DNA of 64,000 nucleotides from Haploplasma axanthum (lineage in GTDB: Bacteria > Bacillota_I > Bacilli_A > Acholeplasmatales > Acholeplasmataceae). Position 1 is the stretch's first letter. Every line of letters begins with the position of its first letter. The DNA is taken from the NCBI RefSeq assembly GCF_900660745.1, contig NZ_LR215048.1, forward strand, positions 1,612,001 to 1,676,000, in the 5' to 3' direction. Below are positions 54,126 to 63,205 of this stretch, one piece after another. A program made the translations under genes and the position numbers. The notes below the pieces were generated by a model. It searched no databases, was not told the origin of the DNA, and saw only the letters and a program-made list of their open reading frames with translations.

Positions 54126-55084
54126 TACTCGTTTAATTCATATGTGATTTGTTGATTGTATTCTTCACTTGGTTTTAAGATTACAGAATTAAAATTTTTA
54201 TGGTTTATAGCATCCGGTTCAAATTGTGGCTCAAATGCTATTCCAGCATGTTTAACACTCTTTCTATCAAGTAATTCTTGGTTTGGTGCACTATTTAATG
54301 AATAGATTTGAATTCCTGGATATGAGGTGGTTATTTTTAAACTTTTATTATTATATGAAAGTATTAATTCATGTTTATCTTTCGCAAATAAAAATGGATG
54401 ATCAATACCATTAGTTTTTCCTTTAAGTGAATCATCAAGTACAACTTTTTTAAGTTCTACTTGATTACTGAAATCAAAGATAGTATTTTTAACATCTAAA
54501 ATTAGTCCTGTTGGCACTAAATCATTATCAGTGTCTAAAACCTTATCTATCGTTGAAACCAGTTTATGAGTTAAAATATCTCCTTCTTGATTACTTAAGT
54601 TAAAGTATGAGTGATTTGTTAAATTTACAATGGTATCAGAATCTGTTTTAGCATTATATGTTAGAATCATCTTGTTTCCAATTAATTCATAACTAACATA
54701 GACTGTTAAATTACCTGGATATCCTTCTTCACCATCTTTTGATACATACTTAAAAGTAATTTTACTATCTGTATGATCAACAACTTCAAATTCTCTCATG
54801 TAAAAACCTTCGGGTCCACCATGTCCATGGTTATTCCCATGGAAATTACGATTTAATTGGTACTCTTTATTATTTAAAGTAAATTTTCCCTCTTTAATAC
54901 GATTTGCATATCTTCCAATTGTATTAGATAAATAACCATTTTTAGGATTTAAATAATCTTCTAAATTTTTGTTGCTTAAAATAATATTTGTCTTATCCTT
55001 AAAAGCAACCCACTTATAAATTGTCGCTCCAACATCTAATAACGTGATTTCTTGGAAATCATTTTTAATAACATATTTTTTCAT
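54125..55084 (-). CDS. galM: Aldose 1-epimerase
   Basis: 319 residues. Active-site histidines lie in NNHGHGG and LTNHSYFNL, and the catalytic Glu in FEPQFEPDA. It interconverts the alpha and beta anomers of glucose or galactose. It follows pgi by six bases without a strong Shine-Dalgarno, so it is probably translationally coupled. It would process the beta-anomers released by the GH2/GH3 enzymes before phosphorylation by the nearby ROK kinase. Confidence 0.93.
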   Translation of the reverse strand: MKKYVIKNDFQEITLLDVGATIYKWVAFKDKTNIILSNKNLEDYLNPKNGYLSNTIGRYANRIKEGKFTLNNKEYQLNRNFHGNNHGHGGPEGFYMREFEVVDHTDSKITFKYVSKDGEEGYPGNLTVYVSYELIGNKMILTYNAKTDSDTIVNLTNHSYFNLSNQEGDILTHKLVSTIDKVLDTDNDLVPTGLILDVKNTIFDFSNQVELKKVVLDDSLKGKTNGIDHPFLFAKDKHELILSYNNKSLKITTSYPGIQIYSLNSAPNQELLDRKSVKHAGIAFEPQFEPDAINHKNFNSVILKPSEEYNQQITYELNE

Positions 55085-55090
55085 TAATAC

Positions 55091-56383
55091 TTACTTTTTC
55101 AAAACGTTTTCGTAGCCTTTTTTACCAAGTAATGCAAACATATTTTTCTTATATTTTTCTACACCTGGTTGATTAAATGGATCTACATCTAATAAATAAG
55201 CACTCATAGCACAAGCTAATTCAAAGAAATAAATCATTTGTCCAAAAGTATGTTCTGAAATATCTTTAACTTCAATTAACATATTTGGAACATTACCATC
55301 TACGTGCGCTAAGATTGTTCCATCAATTGCTTTTTCATTAACATATTTAATTGATTTACCTGCTAAATAATTTAAATTATCTAAATCATTATCTTCTTTT
55401 TCAATTATAACATCATCATTAATTTCATTAATCTTTAAAACTGTTTCGAATAAGTGTCTTTCGCCTTCTTGAATGTATTGTCCTAATGAATGTAAGTCAG
55501 TTGAAAAGTTTGCACTTGCTACAAATAATCCTTTTCCATCTTTACCTTCTGATTCACCAAATAATTGTTTCCACCATTCAGCAAAGAATCCTAAATTTGG
55601 ATCATAATTAACTAACATTTCGATTTTTTTACCTGATACGTAAAGCAAATAACGCATTACAGCATATAAATAAACATCATTTTTGTTTAAATCAGGGTTT
55701 AATGATTTTGTATAAATATCTTTTGCTCCTTCAAGGATAGCATCAATATCATATCCTTTTACAGCAAATGGTAATAATCCTACTGGTGTTAAAACACTAA
55801 ATCTTCCACCAACACTATCAGGAATAACATACATTTCGTATCCTTCATTCTTAGATAGTTCATGCAAGCTTCCTTTTTTACCATCAGTTGTTGCAATTAC
55901 TCTTTCTGCATAGTTCTTGCCATATCTTTTAATAAGTTCGTTCTTTAAAACTCTAAAAGCAATCGCTGGTTCAGTTGTAGTACCAGATTTTGAAATAACG
56001 TTAACGCTAAAATCTTTATCTTTTAAATATTCTAGTAAGTTTTTTAAGTATCTTCCTGACATATTATGTCCAGCATATAATACTTCAATATCTTGTTTAG
56101 CAAATGGTTTATCTAAAAACTCGATTCCTGCTTTACTACCTGCATATGAACCTCCAATACCTACAACAACTAATACTTGACTATTTTTACGTATTCTTTC
56201 AGCTGTCTTTTTAATTCTTCCTAATAAATCTTTTTGTTCAGTTACAGGAATATCTAACCATCCTAAAAAATCTGATGGTTTTTCTTCTTGATGAATCATT
56301 TCGTGAATTTTATTTACTCTTTTTTGCATTTCATCTTGATTAAATTCAACGAATGACTTAGCATATTCAATATTTAATTTCAT
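55091..56383 (-). CDS. pgi: Glucose-6-phosphate isomerase
   Basis: 430 residues, the short Bacillus-type enzyme. Signatures VVVGIGGSYAGSKAG, SKSGTTTEPA and GGRFSVLTPVGLLP are present. It converts glucose-6-phosphate to fructose-6-phosphate in glycolysis. AGAGAGG precedes the ATG, and TATAAT lies at 56434-56439. It is divergent from the ROK kinase gene across 241 bases that hold promoters only. Confidence 0.96.
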   Translation of the reverse strand: MKLNIEYAKSFVEFNQDEMQKRVNKIHEMIHQEEKPSDFLGWLDIPVTEQKDLLGRIKKTAERIRKNSQVLVVVGIGGSYAGSKAGIEFLDKPFAKQDIEVLYAGHNMSGRYLKNLLEYLKDKDFSVNVISKSGTTTEPAIAFRVLKNELIKRYGKNYAERVIATTDGKKGSLHELSKNEGYEMYVIPDSVGGRFSVLTPVGLLPFAVKGYDIDAILEGAKDIYTKSLNPDLNKNDVYLYAVMRYLLYVSGKKIEMLVNYDPNLGFFAEWWKQLFGESEGKDGKGLFVASANFSTDLHSLGQYIQEGERHLFETVLKINEINDDVIIEKEDNDLDNLNYLAGKSIKYVNEKAIDGTILAHVDGNVPNMLIEVKDISEHTFGQMIYFFELACAMSAYLLDVDPFNQPGVEKYKKNMFALLGKKGYENVLKK

Positions 56384-56572
56384 CTTTTTCTTCCTCTCTA
56401 TACCTAATTATTAATATTATTTAACCAAATATGATTATATCATATTATTGTTTATTTTTACTATTATCATAAGTTTTTTAAATAGAAAATTGTTTATCTT
56501 TTTATTAATTAGTTGCTATTCAATAAATTAGACTCTTTTTTCAACTTTAGCATTCATTTTCGCATTATTAAC

Positions 56573-56601
56573 TTGTTTTTAAATAACAATTATCATATAA
56601 T
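56573..56601 (+). promoter_or_regulatory. Promoter of the ROK kinase gene
   Basis: TTGTTT, a 17-base spacer and TATAAT, 23 bases upstream of the start codon. Confidence 0.75.
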
Positions 56602-56624
56602 TGTATTTATTAGGAGGCGATAAA

Positions 56625-57497
56625 ATGAGATATTTTTTCACAGTAGACATAGGTGGTACTGATATGAAGTACGGAGTTATAAATGAAAATGCAGAATTAG
56701 TTTTCAAATCTATTACTCCAACAAACGGTCATCTAGGAGGAAAAAATGTTACAAAGCAAATTTCTGACCTATTCAAAGAATTAAGTAAAGAATATAAATT
56801 AGAAGGAATTGCAATCTCATCAACAGGTGTAATTGATGAAACAACTCAGATACTTACACCAAGTATTTCAATTATCAATTATGAAGAAGTGAATTTTAGA
56901 AAAGAACTTGCTCATTTAAATGTTCCGGTTTCAGCAGAAAACGATGTAAATAGTATGGCACTTTGTGAAAAAGATTTAGTAATAAACAGTGATAAAATGA
57001 AGTGTGTAATTGCTATGACTGTTGGTACAGGTATTGGTGGAGCAATTTTTATTGATAATAATCTTCACAAAGGTTTCTTATTTACAGCTGGCGAATGGGG
57101 AAAAATGAAAATTGGACATAATACATATGAAGGTCTTGCTTCTACTTCTTCTTTAGTAGCAGCAGCTAATGAAATCTACCCTGAACTAGATAATGGAGTT
57201 AATGTTTTTAAACTCTATGATAGTGGTAATGAAGAAATAATCAAAATAGTTGATACTTTTTATGATAATCTAGCAACAGGATTAGCAAATATTATTTATG
57301 TACTAAACCCTGATCATATTGTTTTAGGTGGAGGTATTACTAATCGTGGTGAAAGATTCTTAAATGAATTAAAAGCTAAATTAACTCCAAAACTTTGGGA
57401 TTATTTTGGAGATAAATTTAAAATCACTCTTGCAAAAACTAAAAATGATGCAGGAATGATTGGTGCATTTAAAAATTTCAAATTAACTTTTAAATAA
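56625..57497 (+). CDS. ROK-family sugar kinase (glucokinase or beta-glucoside kinase)
   Basis: 290 residues. The phosphate-binding DIGGTDMKYG, catalytic Asp in SAENDVNSMA and GTGIGGAIF are clear. The Cys-rich zinc motif of many ROK kinases is absent where GEWGKMKIGH occurs. It phosphorylates a hexose with ATP. Glucose is the simplest choice beside pgi and galM; a cellobiose kinase (BglK) role is possible given the beta-glucan genes. I chose the ATG at 56625 after AGGAGGCG. Confidence 0.87.
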   Translation: MRYFFTVDIGGTDMKYGVINENAELVFKSITPTNGHLGGKNVTKQISDLFKELSKEYKLEGIAISSTGVIDETTQILTPSISIINYEEVNFRKELAHLNVPVSAENDVNSMALCEKDLVINSDKMKCVIAMTVGTGIGGAIFIDNNLHKGFLFTAGEWGKMKIGHNTYEGLASTSSLVAAANEIYPELDNGVNVFKLYDSGNEEIIKIVDTFYDNLATGLANIIYVLNPDHIVLGGGITNRGERFLNELKAKLTPKLWDYFGDKFKITLAKTKNDAGMIGAFKNFKLTFK

Positions 57498-57562
57498 AAA
57501 ACAAGTTCATTTTTAATGTGTACCCCAAGTCAAGGACTAAATAAAAAAAAGTATCTGCATTG

Positions 57563-58438
57563 TTAATGTAACGCTATTAGAGATGGCTTAACTTCTAAGG
57601 AGAGGCCATCTTTTTTGTTTTTATTTCTGAACATATCACCATAATTTTTAGGTGTCATACGTTTAAGATTCCATTGATAGCGGTGATTATTATAATAATC
57701 AATATATTTATCAATAGCCTCTTTAACTTCTTCAAAAGTCTTACAATCTATTAAATTAATTTCATCTTTCATGTGACCAAAGAACGATTCGATCGGTGCG
57801 TTGTCCCAGCAGTTACCACGCCTTGACATGGATTGTTCCAAGTTTAACTCTTTTATCATGCGTTGAAATGATAAAGATGTATAATGACTTCCTTGATCAG
57901 AATTAATTAATGCGTCTGATGCTAACTCAATTTTATCCAAATCTTTCATGGTATCTTCAACAAATTTGATATCTAATGATTTTGATACTTGATAGGCATG
58001 TATTTCATTGGTTACTCCATCTTTAATCGCTGATAGATAAGCACGTTTATTCAAGTCGTATGTCAAATATGTAATATCAGTAAGAAGAATTTGATTAGGA
58101 TTACCTTCTTTAAATTTTCGTTCTAATTTATTAGGAGCGACATGACTTGTTTTTAAAGCTTTCGCCATTCGTCTATATGGGTTAGCTTTTCTAATCGGAC
58201 AAAAAAGTCCAAACTTTTTCATCAGTCTACGGATTTTCTTAATGTTCATAATGATATTAAATTGGTCTTCTAAAGTCATTTTAATCATTCTAGCCCCTTT
58301 ATTGAAACCTTTATATCTATATGCTGACATAATGAATTCAAATGCTTCTTCATCATTAAAAGTTCTAGTTTGTCTAGTCTCACTATCACTTAAATAACTA
58401 TAGTAGCCGCTTTTTGATACACCTGCTATTTTTACCAT
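57563..58438 (-). CDS. IS3-family transposase OrfB (DDE integrase domain)
   Basis: 291 residues from the first ATG. An HTH_21-like region (about 40-75) precedes the rve domain with the DDE acids in LLTDITYL, INSDQGSHY and APIESFFGHM. The frame stays open about 29 codons upstream of that ATG, so OrfB is probably made as an OrfA-OrfB fusion by -1 frameshifting at C AAA AAG (58519-58525, minus strand). All catalytic residues are present, so the element could be active. Confidence 0.92.
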   Translation of the reverse strand: MVKIAGVSKSGYYSYLSDSETRQTRTFNDEEAFEFIMSAYRYKGFNKGARMIKMTLEDQFNIIMNIKKIRRLMKKFGLFCPIRKANPYRRMAKALKTSHVAPNKLERKFKEGNPNQILLTDITYLTYDLNKRAYLSAIKDGVTNEIHAYQVSKSLDIKFVEDTMKDLDKIELASDALINSDQGSHYTSLSFQRMIKELNLEQSMSRRGNCWDNAPIESFFGHMKDEINLIDCKTFEEVKEAIDKYIDYYNNHRYQWNLKRMTPKNYGDMFRNKNKKDGLSLEVKPSLIALH

Positions 58439-58473
58439 CTCGTCAATTGATATTTTCCATTTCTTATTATTCC

Positions 58474-58926
58474 TTAATCTTTTGATGATTTCATATTTTT
58501 CCCTGGGCTTAACTTTTCCTTTTTGATCGCCAACCTTTCTAGCCTTTCCAGTTCCAATAATAGTTCTCGTTCCTGTTTTAAATACTCAATCTCTAATCGT
58601 TGTCTTTCAATGATTTCATCTTTGGTTAAGTGTTTAGTCTTTGGTCTACCTAAATTTCTTTGTCTCGTATCATTTAACCCTTCTAAACGTTTGGATTGTT
58701 TACGCCATCTATTCGATGAATTATTTATTCTTGATTCACCTAAAACTTCATCATCAAAACCTGCTTCAATAAATATCTGACGTGGTAGTTTACCTTTTGC
58801 ATGTTCAATCAAAAAATGATTCTTAAAGTGCTTGTGGTATGTAATTCCTTTTATACTTACACTTTTAACATTAGGATTCTGTTTAAGTTCTTTTACCTGC
58901 TCTTCCGTAAAGTAATGTATTCCCAT
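58474..58926 (-). CDS. IS3-family OrfA (DNA-binding part)
   Basis: 150 residues with a helix-turn-helix-like region (LPRQIFIEAGFDDEVLG), a basic stretch and a leucine-zipper-like coiled coil near the C-terminus (RQRLEIEYLKQERELLLELERL) typical of IS3 OrfA proteins. I chose the ATG at 58926 after GCAGGTGA; the frame start at 58944 lacks a ribosome-binding site. The C-terminal end overlaps the upstream extension of OrfB. Confidence 0.85.
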   Translation of the reverse strand: MGIHYFTEEQVKELKQNPNVKSVSIKGITYHKHFKNHFLIEHAKGKLPRQIFIEAGFDDEVLGESRINNSSNRWRKQSKRLEGLNDTRQRNLGRPKTKHLTKDEIIERQRLEIEYLKQERELLLELERLERLAIKKEKLSPGKNMKSSKD

Positions 58927-58964
58927 TTGTTCACCTGCTTTCATATATTCTTATTATACCAAAC

Positions 58965-59021
58965 AAAAATACCCTATAAAACTAGAGTATCCTTTTTTTA
59001 AGGAGTCCGTTTTATAGGGTA
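58965..59021 (-). terminator. Hairpin at the IS left end, likely insulating terminator
   Basis: TACCCTATAAAAC and GTTTTATAGGGTA (58970-58982 and 59009-59021) form a perfect 13-bp stem that includes the terminal repeat and is followed by T5 on the minus strand. It would stop transcription entering from outside before the transposase promoter (TATAAT near 58952). Confidence 0.6.
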
Positions 59022-59047
59022 CATTTTACTTTCGAACTTGCTTTTTT

Positions 59048-59632
59048 TTATCTAAATCTTTTAATATTTATTAAATGCATCAAATAAATTACAAAGAAAT
59101 ATATTGGAATTACAATAATAAAAATCCAGTATTTATTTGGAATATCGATTGATATAAATAATGATAATGCTGCAGTCCAAATAAATGTTGTCGTATATAT
59201 AAATGAAATAAACCTTTTCTTCCATACGATTGAAAAAATCATAAGAACAAGAGAGGAAACTGGTAGTGCATATATGAATAAATGCCAAGCAGTATAGTCA
59301 ATTTGTAATATTGATAAGATCCCATACGCTATACCTGCTAAAACTATCACAATTGAAGCATAAAAATATGCTACAGTATATCTTTTCATCCCTTTGTTTA
59401 ATTTTGATTTAACTTTTTTATCACTCAACATATCATCTAAACTAATTCCAAAGAAATCTGCTAGTTCTTTTAAAACTAAAACTGACGGAATACCTTCAGA
59501 TCTTTCCCATTTTGAGATACTTTTATCTGAATAGTTTAATTTCTCAGCTAAATCTGCTTGAGTTAAATTAAACTTTTTTCGATAATAAATAATATTATCA
59601 GCAATTTGTTTTGCTATTTTTTCTTGATTCAT
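59048..59632 (-). CDS. XRE-family regulator with C-terminal membrane segments
   Basis: About 194 residues. The helix-turn-helix (QIADNIIYYRKKFNLTQADLAEK..., then SDKSISKWERSEG) covers about residues 5-60. A short linker leads to about four membrane segments (about 80-190), a layout known from membrane-tethered XRE regulators. Start choice is uncertain: in-frame ATGs lie at 59665, 59650 and 59632. The predicted transcript begins near 59664, and the conserved domain starts at 59632. A palindrome overlaps the -35 box, suggesting autoregulation. Confidence 0.8.
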   Translation of the reverse strand: MNQEKIAKQIADNIIYYRKKFNLTQADLAEKLNYSDKSISKWERSEGIPSVLVLKELADFFGISLDDMLSDKKVKSKLNKGMKRYTVAYFYASIVIVLAGIAYGILSILQIDYTAWHLFIYALPVSSLVLMIFSIVWKKRFISFIYTTTFIWTAALSLFISIDIPNKYWIFIIVIPIYFFVIYLMHLINIKRFR

Positions 59633-59669
59633 AGATCTAATCAACTCCATGTTTATCTTAATCATATTT

Positions 59670-59706
59670 ATTTTACCATAATTTGCTACTCTACTCAAAG
59701 TAGAGT
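59670..59706 (-). promoter_or_regulatory. XRE gene promoter with overlapping operator palindrome
   Basis: TTGAGT (59693-59698), a 17-base spacer and TAAAAT (59670-59675). ACTCTACT and AGTAGAGT (59688-59706) form a perfect 8-bp inverted repeat with a 3-base centre over the -35 box. Confidence 0.7.
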
Positions 59707-59745
59707 TGATTTTATAACTCTATTTTTTATAAAACTATTAGTAGG

Positions 59746-59774
59746 TTGATACTTTGCATACGTACGAATATAAT
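59746..59774 (+). promoter_or_regulatory. Promoter of the degV gene
   Basis: TTGATA, a 17-base spacer and TATAAT, about 68 bases upstream of the start codon. Confidence 0.8.
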
Positions 59775-59842
59775 AAATATATACAAAAAAAGGAATAAAA
59801 TGCTACAAAATTGTCAAAAACAATATAAAAGGGTGTGAGAAA

Positions 59843-60730
59843 ATGAGTAACTATGTACTTACTTGCTGTTCAACAGCGGATTTATCAATTGAATATTTAA
59901 AAAAAAGAAATATTAATTATATCGGTTTCCATTACATAATTGATGGAAAAGATTACTTAGATGATTTAGGTCAAACAATTCCATATAAAGATTTTTACAA
60001 CTTGATGAGAAGTGGTGCAGATACAAAAACTTCTCAAGTTAATGTTGATGAGTTTATAAGTTTTTTTGAACCTTTCTTAAAAAAAGGCTTAGATATTCTA
60101 CATGTATCTTTATCATCAGGAATTTCAAGTGCATTCAATTCTGCAAATATCGCACAAAGAATTCTTTTAGAATCTTATCCAAATAGAAAAATAATTATCA
60201 TTGATTCTTTAGCAGCTTCTTCTGGATATGGGTTATTAATGGATAAAATTGCTGATCAGCGTGATAAAAACCTTCCAATAAGCCAATTACAATCTTGGAT
60301 TGAAGATAATAAATTAAACTTACATCATTGGTTTTATTCAACTGATTTATCTTATTATGTTAAAGGTGGTCGTATAACTCAAGCCGCAGGTTTTATTGGT
60401 TCTATTCTTCGCATGTGTCCTTTACTTAATATGAATGATAAAGGCATGTTAATACCACGATTTAAAGTTGTTGGTAAAAAACGTGTTATGTCAAAAATAG
60501 TTGATAAAATGATAGAATATGCATATGATAATATTGACTACTCAGAAAAATGTTTTATCTCGCATGCTGATTGTTTAGATGATGCGTTAGAGGTAGCACG
60601 TAACATTGAAAAAACCTTTCCAAAACTGAATGGAAAAGTAGAAATTTTCAATGTAGGTACTACTATAGGTAGTCATACAGGTCCTGGAACATTAGCATTA
60701 TTTTTCTGGGGTACGAAAAGAAGTGAATAA
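59843..60730 (+). CDS. DegV family fatty-acid-binding protein
   Basis: 295 residues. DegV landmarks are SSGISSAFNSANIA, IIIDSLAASSGYG and YVKGGRITQAAGFIGSIL. DegV proteins bind a fatty acid and, in some Firmicutes, present it to fatty-acid kinase FakA for phospholipid synthesis. No fakA is in the window. It is a single gene with its own promoter and terminator. Confidence 0.93.
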   Translation: MSNYVLTCCSTADLSIEYLKKRNINYIGFHYIIDGKDYLDDLGQTIPYKDFYNLMRSGADTKTSQVNVDEFISFFEPFLKKGLDILHVSLSSGISSAFNSANIAQRILLESYPNRKIIIIDSLAASSGYGLLMDKIADQRDKNLPISQLQSWIEDNKLNLHHWFYSTDLSYYVKGGRITQAAGFIGSILRMCPLLNMNDKGMLIPRFKVVGKKRVMSKIVDKMIEYAYDNIDYSEKCFISHADCLDDALEVARNIEKTFPKLNGKVEIFNVGTTIGSHTGPGTLALFFWGTKRSE

Positions 60731-61405
60731 CTAATCCTTTGAATTCTTGTTTCTAACAAGGATTCTTTTTTTATATACAAAACCCACTACTATAGCACTA
60801 ACTATTATAATTGTTAATATTAAAATAGTTTTATTATTTTTCTCTTCAATATAGGCTTCATTAACTACTAGTACTTTTATTAATTTATTTTCTTTTTTAT
60901 TTTTAAACATAATTTCTATATAAAACTTTCCATTTGCTTTTTCATTACCACTGTATTCATCAACTCTAATTTGATAATCTTCATAATCTATTTTTTTATC
61001 TTTAACAATTATTTGAATTATTTCTTCAATTAATATCCCTTGTTCTTGAAGTATCAATTCTTCTATTTCTTCGCTAAAACTTATATTAACGATAGTTAAA
61101 AAATAATTTGTTGTTTTATTTAAACTATTAACTACTGAATACTCTTGAATATATTTTCCAATCCTTCTTTGATTATCATCATATTCATCTCGGACCAGTT
61201 TAATCTTAACACTAATATCACCATCATTTTGATCAATAGCTCTTAACTTTAAAATATTTAGAATATCAACCTGACTATACGGATTGTTGATATCATTGAT
61301 TATTGTGTCAAATTCGCTTTTAGCGGGCTTTAAATCATTAACACTAGTATTTGTATAGTAAAACACACTAAATCCAATTAAAAGAAAAATAAAAACTTTA
61401 CTCAT
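60731..61405 (-). CDS. Secreted/membrane protein with Ig-like domain, unknown function
   Basis: 224 residues. The N-terminal hydrophobic segment (about 4-18) and a C-terminal helix (about 192-212, followed by KKRILVRNK) suggest a protein anchored at both ends. Residues about 45-110 resemble an Ig-like repeat (DQNDGDISVKI, then YSVVNSLNKTTNYFLTIVN), the same style as in the secreted starch-binding protein. Shine-Dalgarno AAGGGAG precedes the ATG. Function unknown. Confidence 0.6.
   Translation of the reverse strand: MSKVFIFLLIGFSVFYYTNTSVNDLKPAKSEFDTIINDINNPYSQVDILNILKLRAIDQNDGDISVKIKLVRDEYDDNQRRIGKYIQEYSVVNSLNKTTNYFLTIVNISFSEEIEELILQEQGILIEEIIQIIVKDKKIDYEDYQIRVDEYSGNEKANGKFYIEIMFKNKKENKLIKVLVVNEAYIEEKNNKTILILTIIIVSAIVVGFVYKKRILVRNKNSKD
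60732..60772. terminator. Terminator between degV and the convergent membrane-protein gene
   Basis: CTTGTT-TCT-AACAAG hairpin, or the alternative AATCCTT/AAGGATT stem, followed by a T-run on the plus strand. Confidence 0.7.
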
Positions 61406-61462
61406 AAATAAAAACTCCCTTCTACTTTATCATTACTAAATAAAAGAGATTTTACTTTTATA

Positions 61463-61490
61463 ATAAAAAAAGTTAGTCAAATGACTAACT
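61463..61490 (-). terminator. Terminator of the ntdP operon
   Basis: AGTTAGTC and GACTAACT form the stem, followed by T7 on the minus strand. Confidence 0.88.
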
Positions 61491-61493
61491 CAA

Positions 61494-62231
61494 TCACGCA
61501 TAATATTCAGAATCCAAATTATCAAAATCTGATTCACGGTAAACTCTATAAGCAAAATATATTATAAAAATACTTATTAATATTCCTATAGCATACATAA
61601 TTAATTCCATTATTCCTAGTGTAGATATTACTCTTACATTTATTAAGTCACTAAAAACATCTAAAACATAAACAGCAATTACAAACAATAATGATTCTTT
61701 TGCTTTAGAGGTTGCAAGTATTAAAAGAATTATTACGATATAAAGAATCGTTGTTAGAAAACTAAAATTAAAATATGAATAAATTAGTGTAATAGTTAGT
61801 AAAAGTTTAATCTCTCTTTTTACACTCACTTGATAAAGTTTAATTTCATCTCGATGTGCATACATTTTAATAAGTGAATACGCTGCAACAAAACCACTAA
61901 ATAATATTATTATCCCATCAATTAATCCATATGACGTTTGCATAGTAATTAATTCATAAACCATTCTTAAGCTCTCTGGTACAAAAAATGCAAAACATAT
62001 AAAATGAGCTACAAATGAACTTCCGATATTTTCGAACTTAGTAGCAATTAGAATCCAAATAACATATCCTACTATTTTAATTAGTAATGCTTGCCATATT
62101 AGACTAAACTCGATTCCATAAGAAAGAGTTACTGCTATATCTGCAGCACTAACAACAAACATAAACATAAATAATAAATTCCCAGATAATCCTGTACCTT
62201 TTTGTGCTTTCAATCTTTCAATAAAATTCAT
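61494..62231 (-). CDS. Polytopic membrane protein of unknown function
   Basis: 245 residues with about eight membrane segments and short loops; the C-terminus is acidic (DFDNLDSEYYA). No family is recognised. It overlaps the aromatic-acid-exporter-like gene by four bases (ATGA), so the two are translationally coupled, and it closes the three-gene operon. Shine-Dalgarno AAAAGGAG is strong. Confidence 0.65.
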   Translation of the reverse strand: MNFIERLKAQKGTGLSGNLLFMFMFVVSAADIAVTLSYGIEFSLIWQALLIKIVGYVIWILIATKFENIGSSFVAHFICFAFFVPESLRMVYELITMQTSYGLIDGIIILFSGFVAAYSLIKMYAHRDEIKLYQVSVKREIKLLLTITLIYSYFNFSFLTTILYIVIILLILATSKAKESLLFVIAVYVLDVFSDLINVRVISTLGIMELIMYAIGILISIFIIYFAYRVYRESDFDNLDSEYYA

Positions 62232-63205
62232 TGTAAATTCTCCTTTTCAATAAAATTAGGATATTTATTGTGAAACTCAATTTTAAGACTTAAAAATGTT
62301 TCTAATTCATTTATTATTTGAAATAGAACTGCTCTAGTTTCAAATTCAATCCTTGTCTTTGGTAATTCTGATTTCACAAAATATTCCTTTAATTCTTCTA
62401 ACTCAACAATTAATTTAGAAGCATAATTATTAAAGCCAATACTTTTGCCAACTTTATCAATAAAATCAGCGATAACAAATCTATATGGATGATTTTCTTT
62501 TATGCTATCAACATTTTTATCAATTGCATCAAGAACACTTATTTGCATATTTCTCATATATAAATATGTAATATATCGATGATCATTTTGTAAAATAATA
62601 TCTCTATCAATCATATGAACTTCACTCATTATTTTTCCTAATTCTTTTTTTGAGTTTATTTTTAATTCAGTTTTCTCAGTATTTAAAAGTTTATTTTTAA
62701 TTTTTAAAAGCTTTTCTTCAAGAATAGAATCTACATCTCTTAAACTCTTTTTCATACTTTGAACACTTGACTGAGGATAAATCATATTAACAATAAATGC
62801 TACTCCGATTGCTATTACGAGTAATAACGTTTCTTCAAGTACAAAAGCAAATGTTATCATGTCTATGCTCAAGAGATGTGTTACTATAACAACACTTGGA
62901 ACAATACCTTCTGGTGCATTTAAAAACCATGATGCTGATATGAAAATAATTAAGAAACAAGAAAAAACTAAAAAAGAATGACCAATATATGTAAACATTA
63001 GTGTTGCTAATAAAATAGCAGCTACTCCGCTTATTAATCTTTTAATTGCTATATTAATAAAATCTCTTTTTGTCCATTGTATTGATAGAATTGCTATAGC
63101 ACTAGCCGTAGTATAATATCTAACATTTAAAAAATATGCTAGAAAAAGAGTTACTATTCCAGCAATTATCATTTTTATTGAAATATGAACTAATTTTGTT
63201 TTCAT
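62228..63205 (-). CDS. Aromatic acid exporter-like membrane protein (ArAE/FUSC, DUF939 type)
   Basis: 325 residues. Six N-terminal membrane segments (about 8-140), with YYTTASAIAILSIQWTKRD and NAPEGIVPSVVIVTHLL matching the ArAE_1/DUF939 pattern, are followed by a helical cytoplasmic domain of about 180 residues. The family is loosely linked to export of aromatic acids, but the substrate is unproven. Its start overlaps the ntdP-like stop (ATGA). Confidence 0.82.
   Translation of the reverse strand: MKTKLVHISIKMIIAGIVTLFLAYFLNVRYYTTASAIAILSIQWTKRDFINIAIKRLISGVAAILLATLMFTYIGHSFLVFSCFLIIFISASWFLNAPEGIVPSVVIVTHLLSIDMITFAFVLEETLLLVIAIGVAFIVNMIYPQSSVQSMKKSLRDVDSILEEKLLKIKNKLLNTEKTELKINSKKELGKIMSEVHMIDRDIILQNDHRYITYLYMRNMQISVLDAIDKNVDSIKENHPYRFVIADFIDKVGKSIGFNNYASKLIVELEELKEYFVKSELPKTRIEFETRAVLFQIINELETFLSLKIEFHNKYPNFIEKENLQ

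Larger units (their letters stand above)
57519..59023 (-). mobile_element. IS3-family insertion sequence (1505 bp), apparently intact
   Basis: Imperfect terminal repeats begin TGTACCC at both ends and share GGACT further in (TGTACCCTATAAAACGGACT against TGTACCCCAAGTCAAGGACT). Two overlapping transposase frames lie between them. It is inserted 22 bases after the ROK kinase stop and ends 25 bases before the XRE regulator gene. I see no clear target-site duplication, so the insertion may be old or the exact ends may differ by a few bases. Confidence 0.85.

Noticed and set aside
55095-55115. AAAACGTTTTCG, close to the LacI operator
   Set aside because: It lies inside the pgi coding region (near its C-terminus) and not at a promoter; probably chance.
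57563-58944. OrfA/OrfB as a broken single transposase gene
   Set aside because: The two-frame layout with a slippery site is normal for IS3 elements, and the DDE residues are intact.
57510-59035. Target-site duplication around the IS element
   Set aside because: Flanking bases ATG and TTT do not match in any 3-5 base register I tried.
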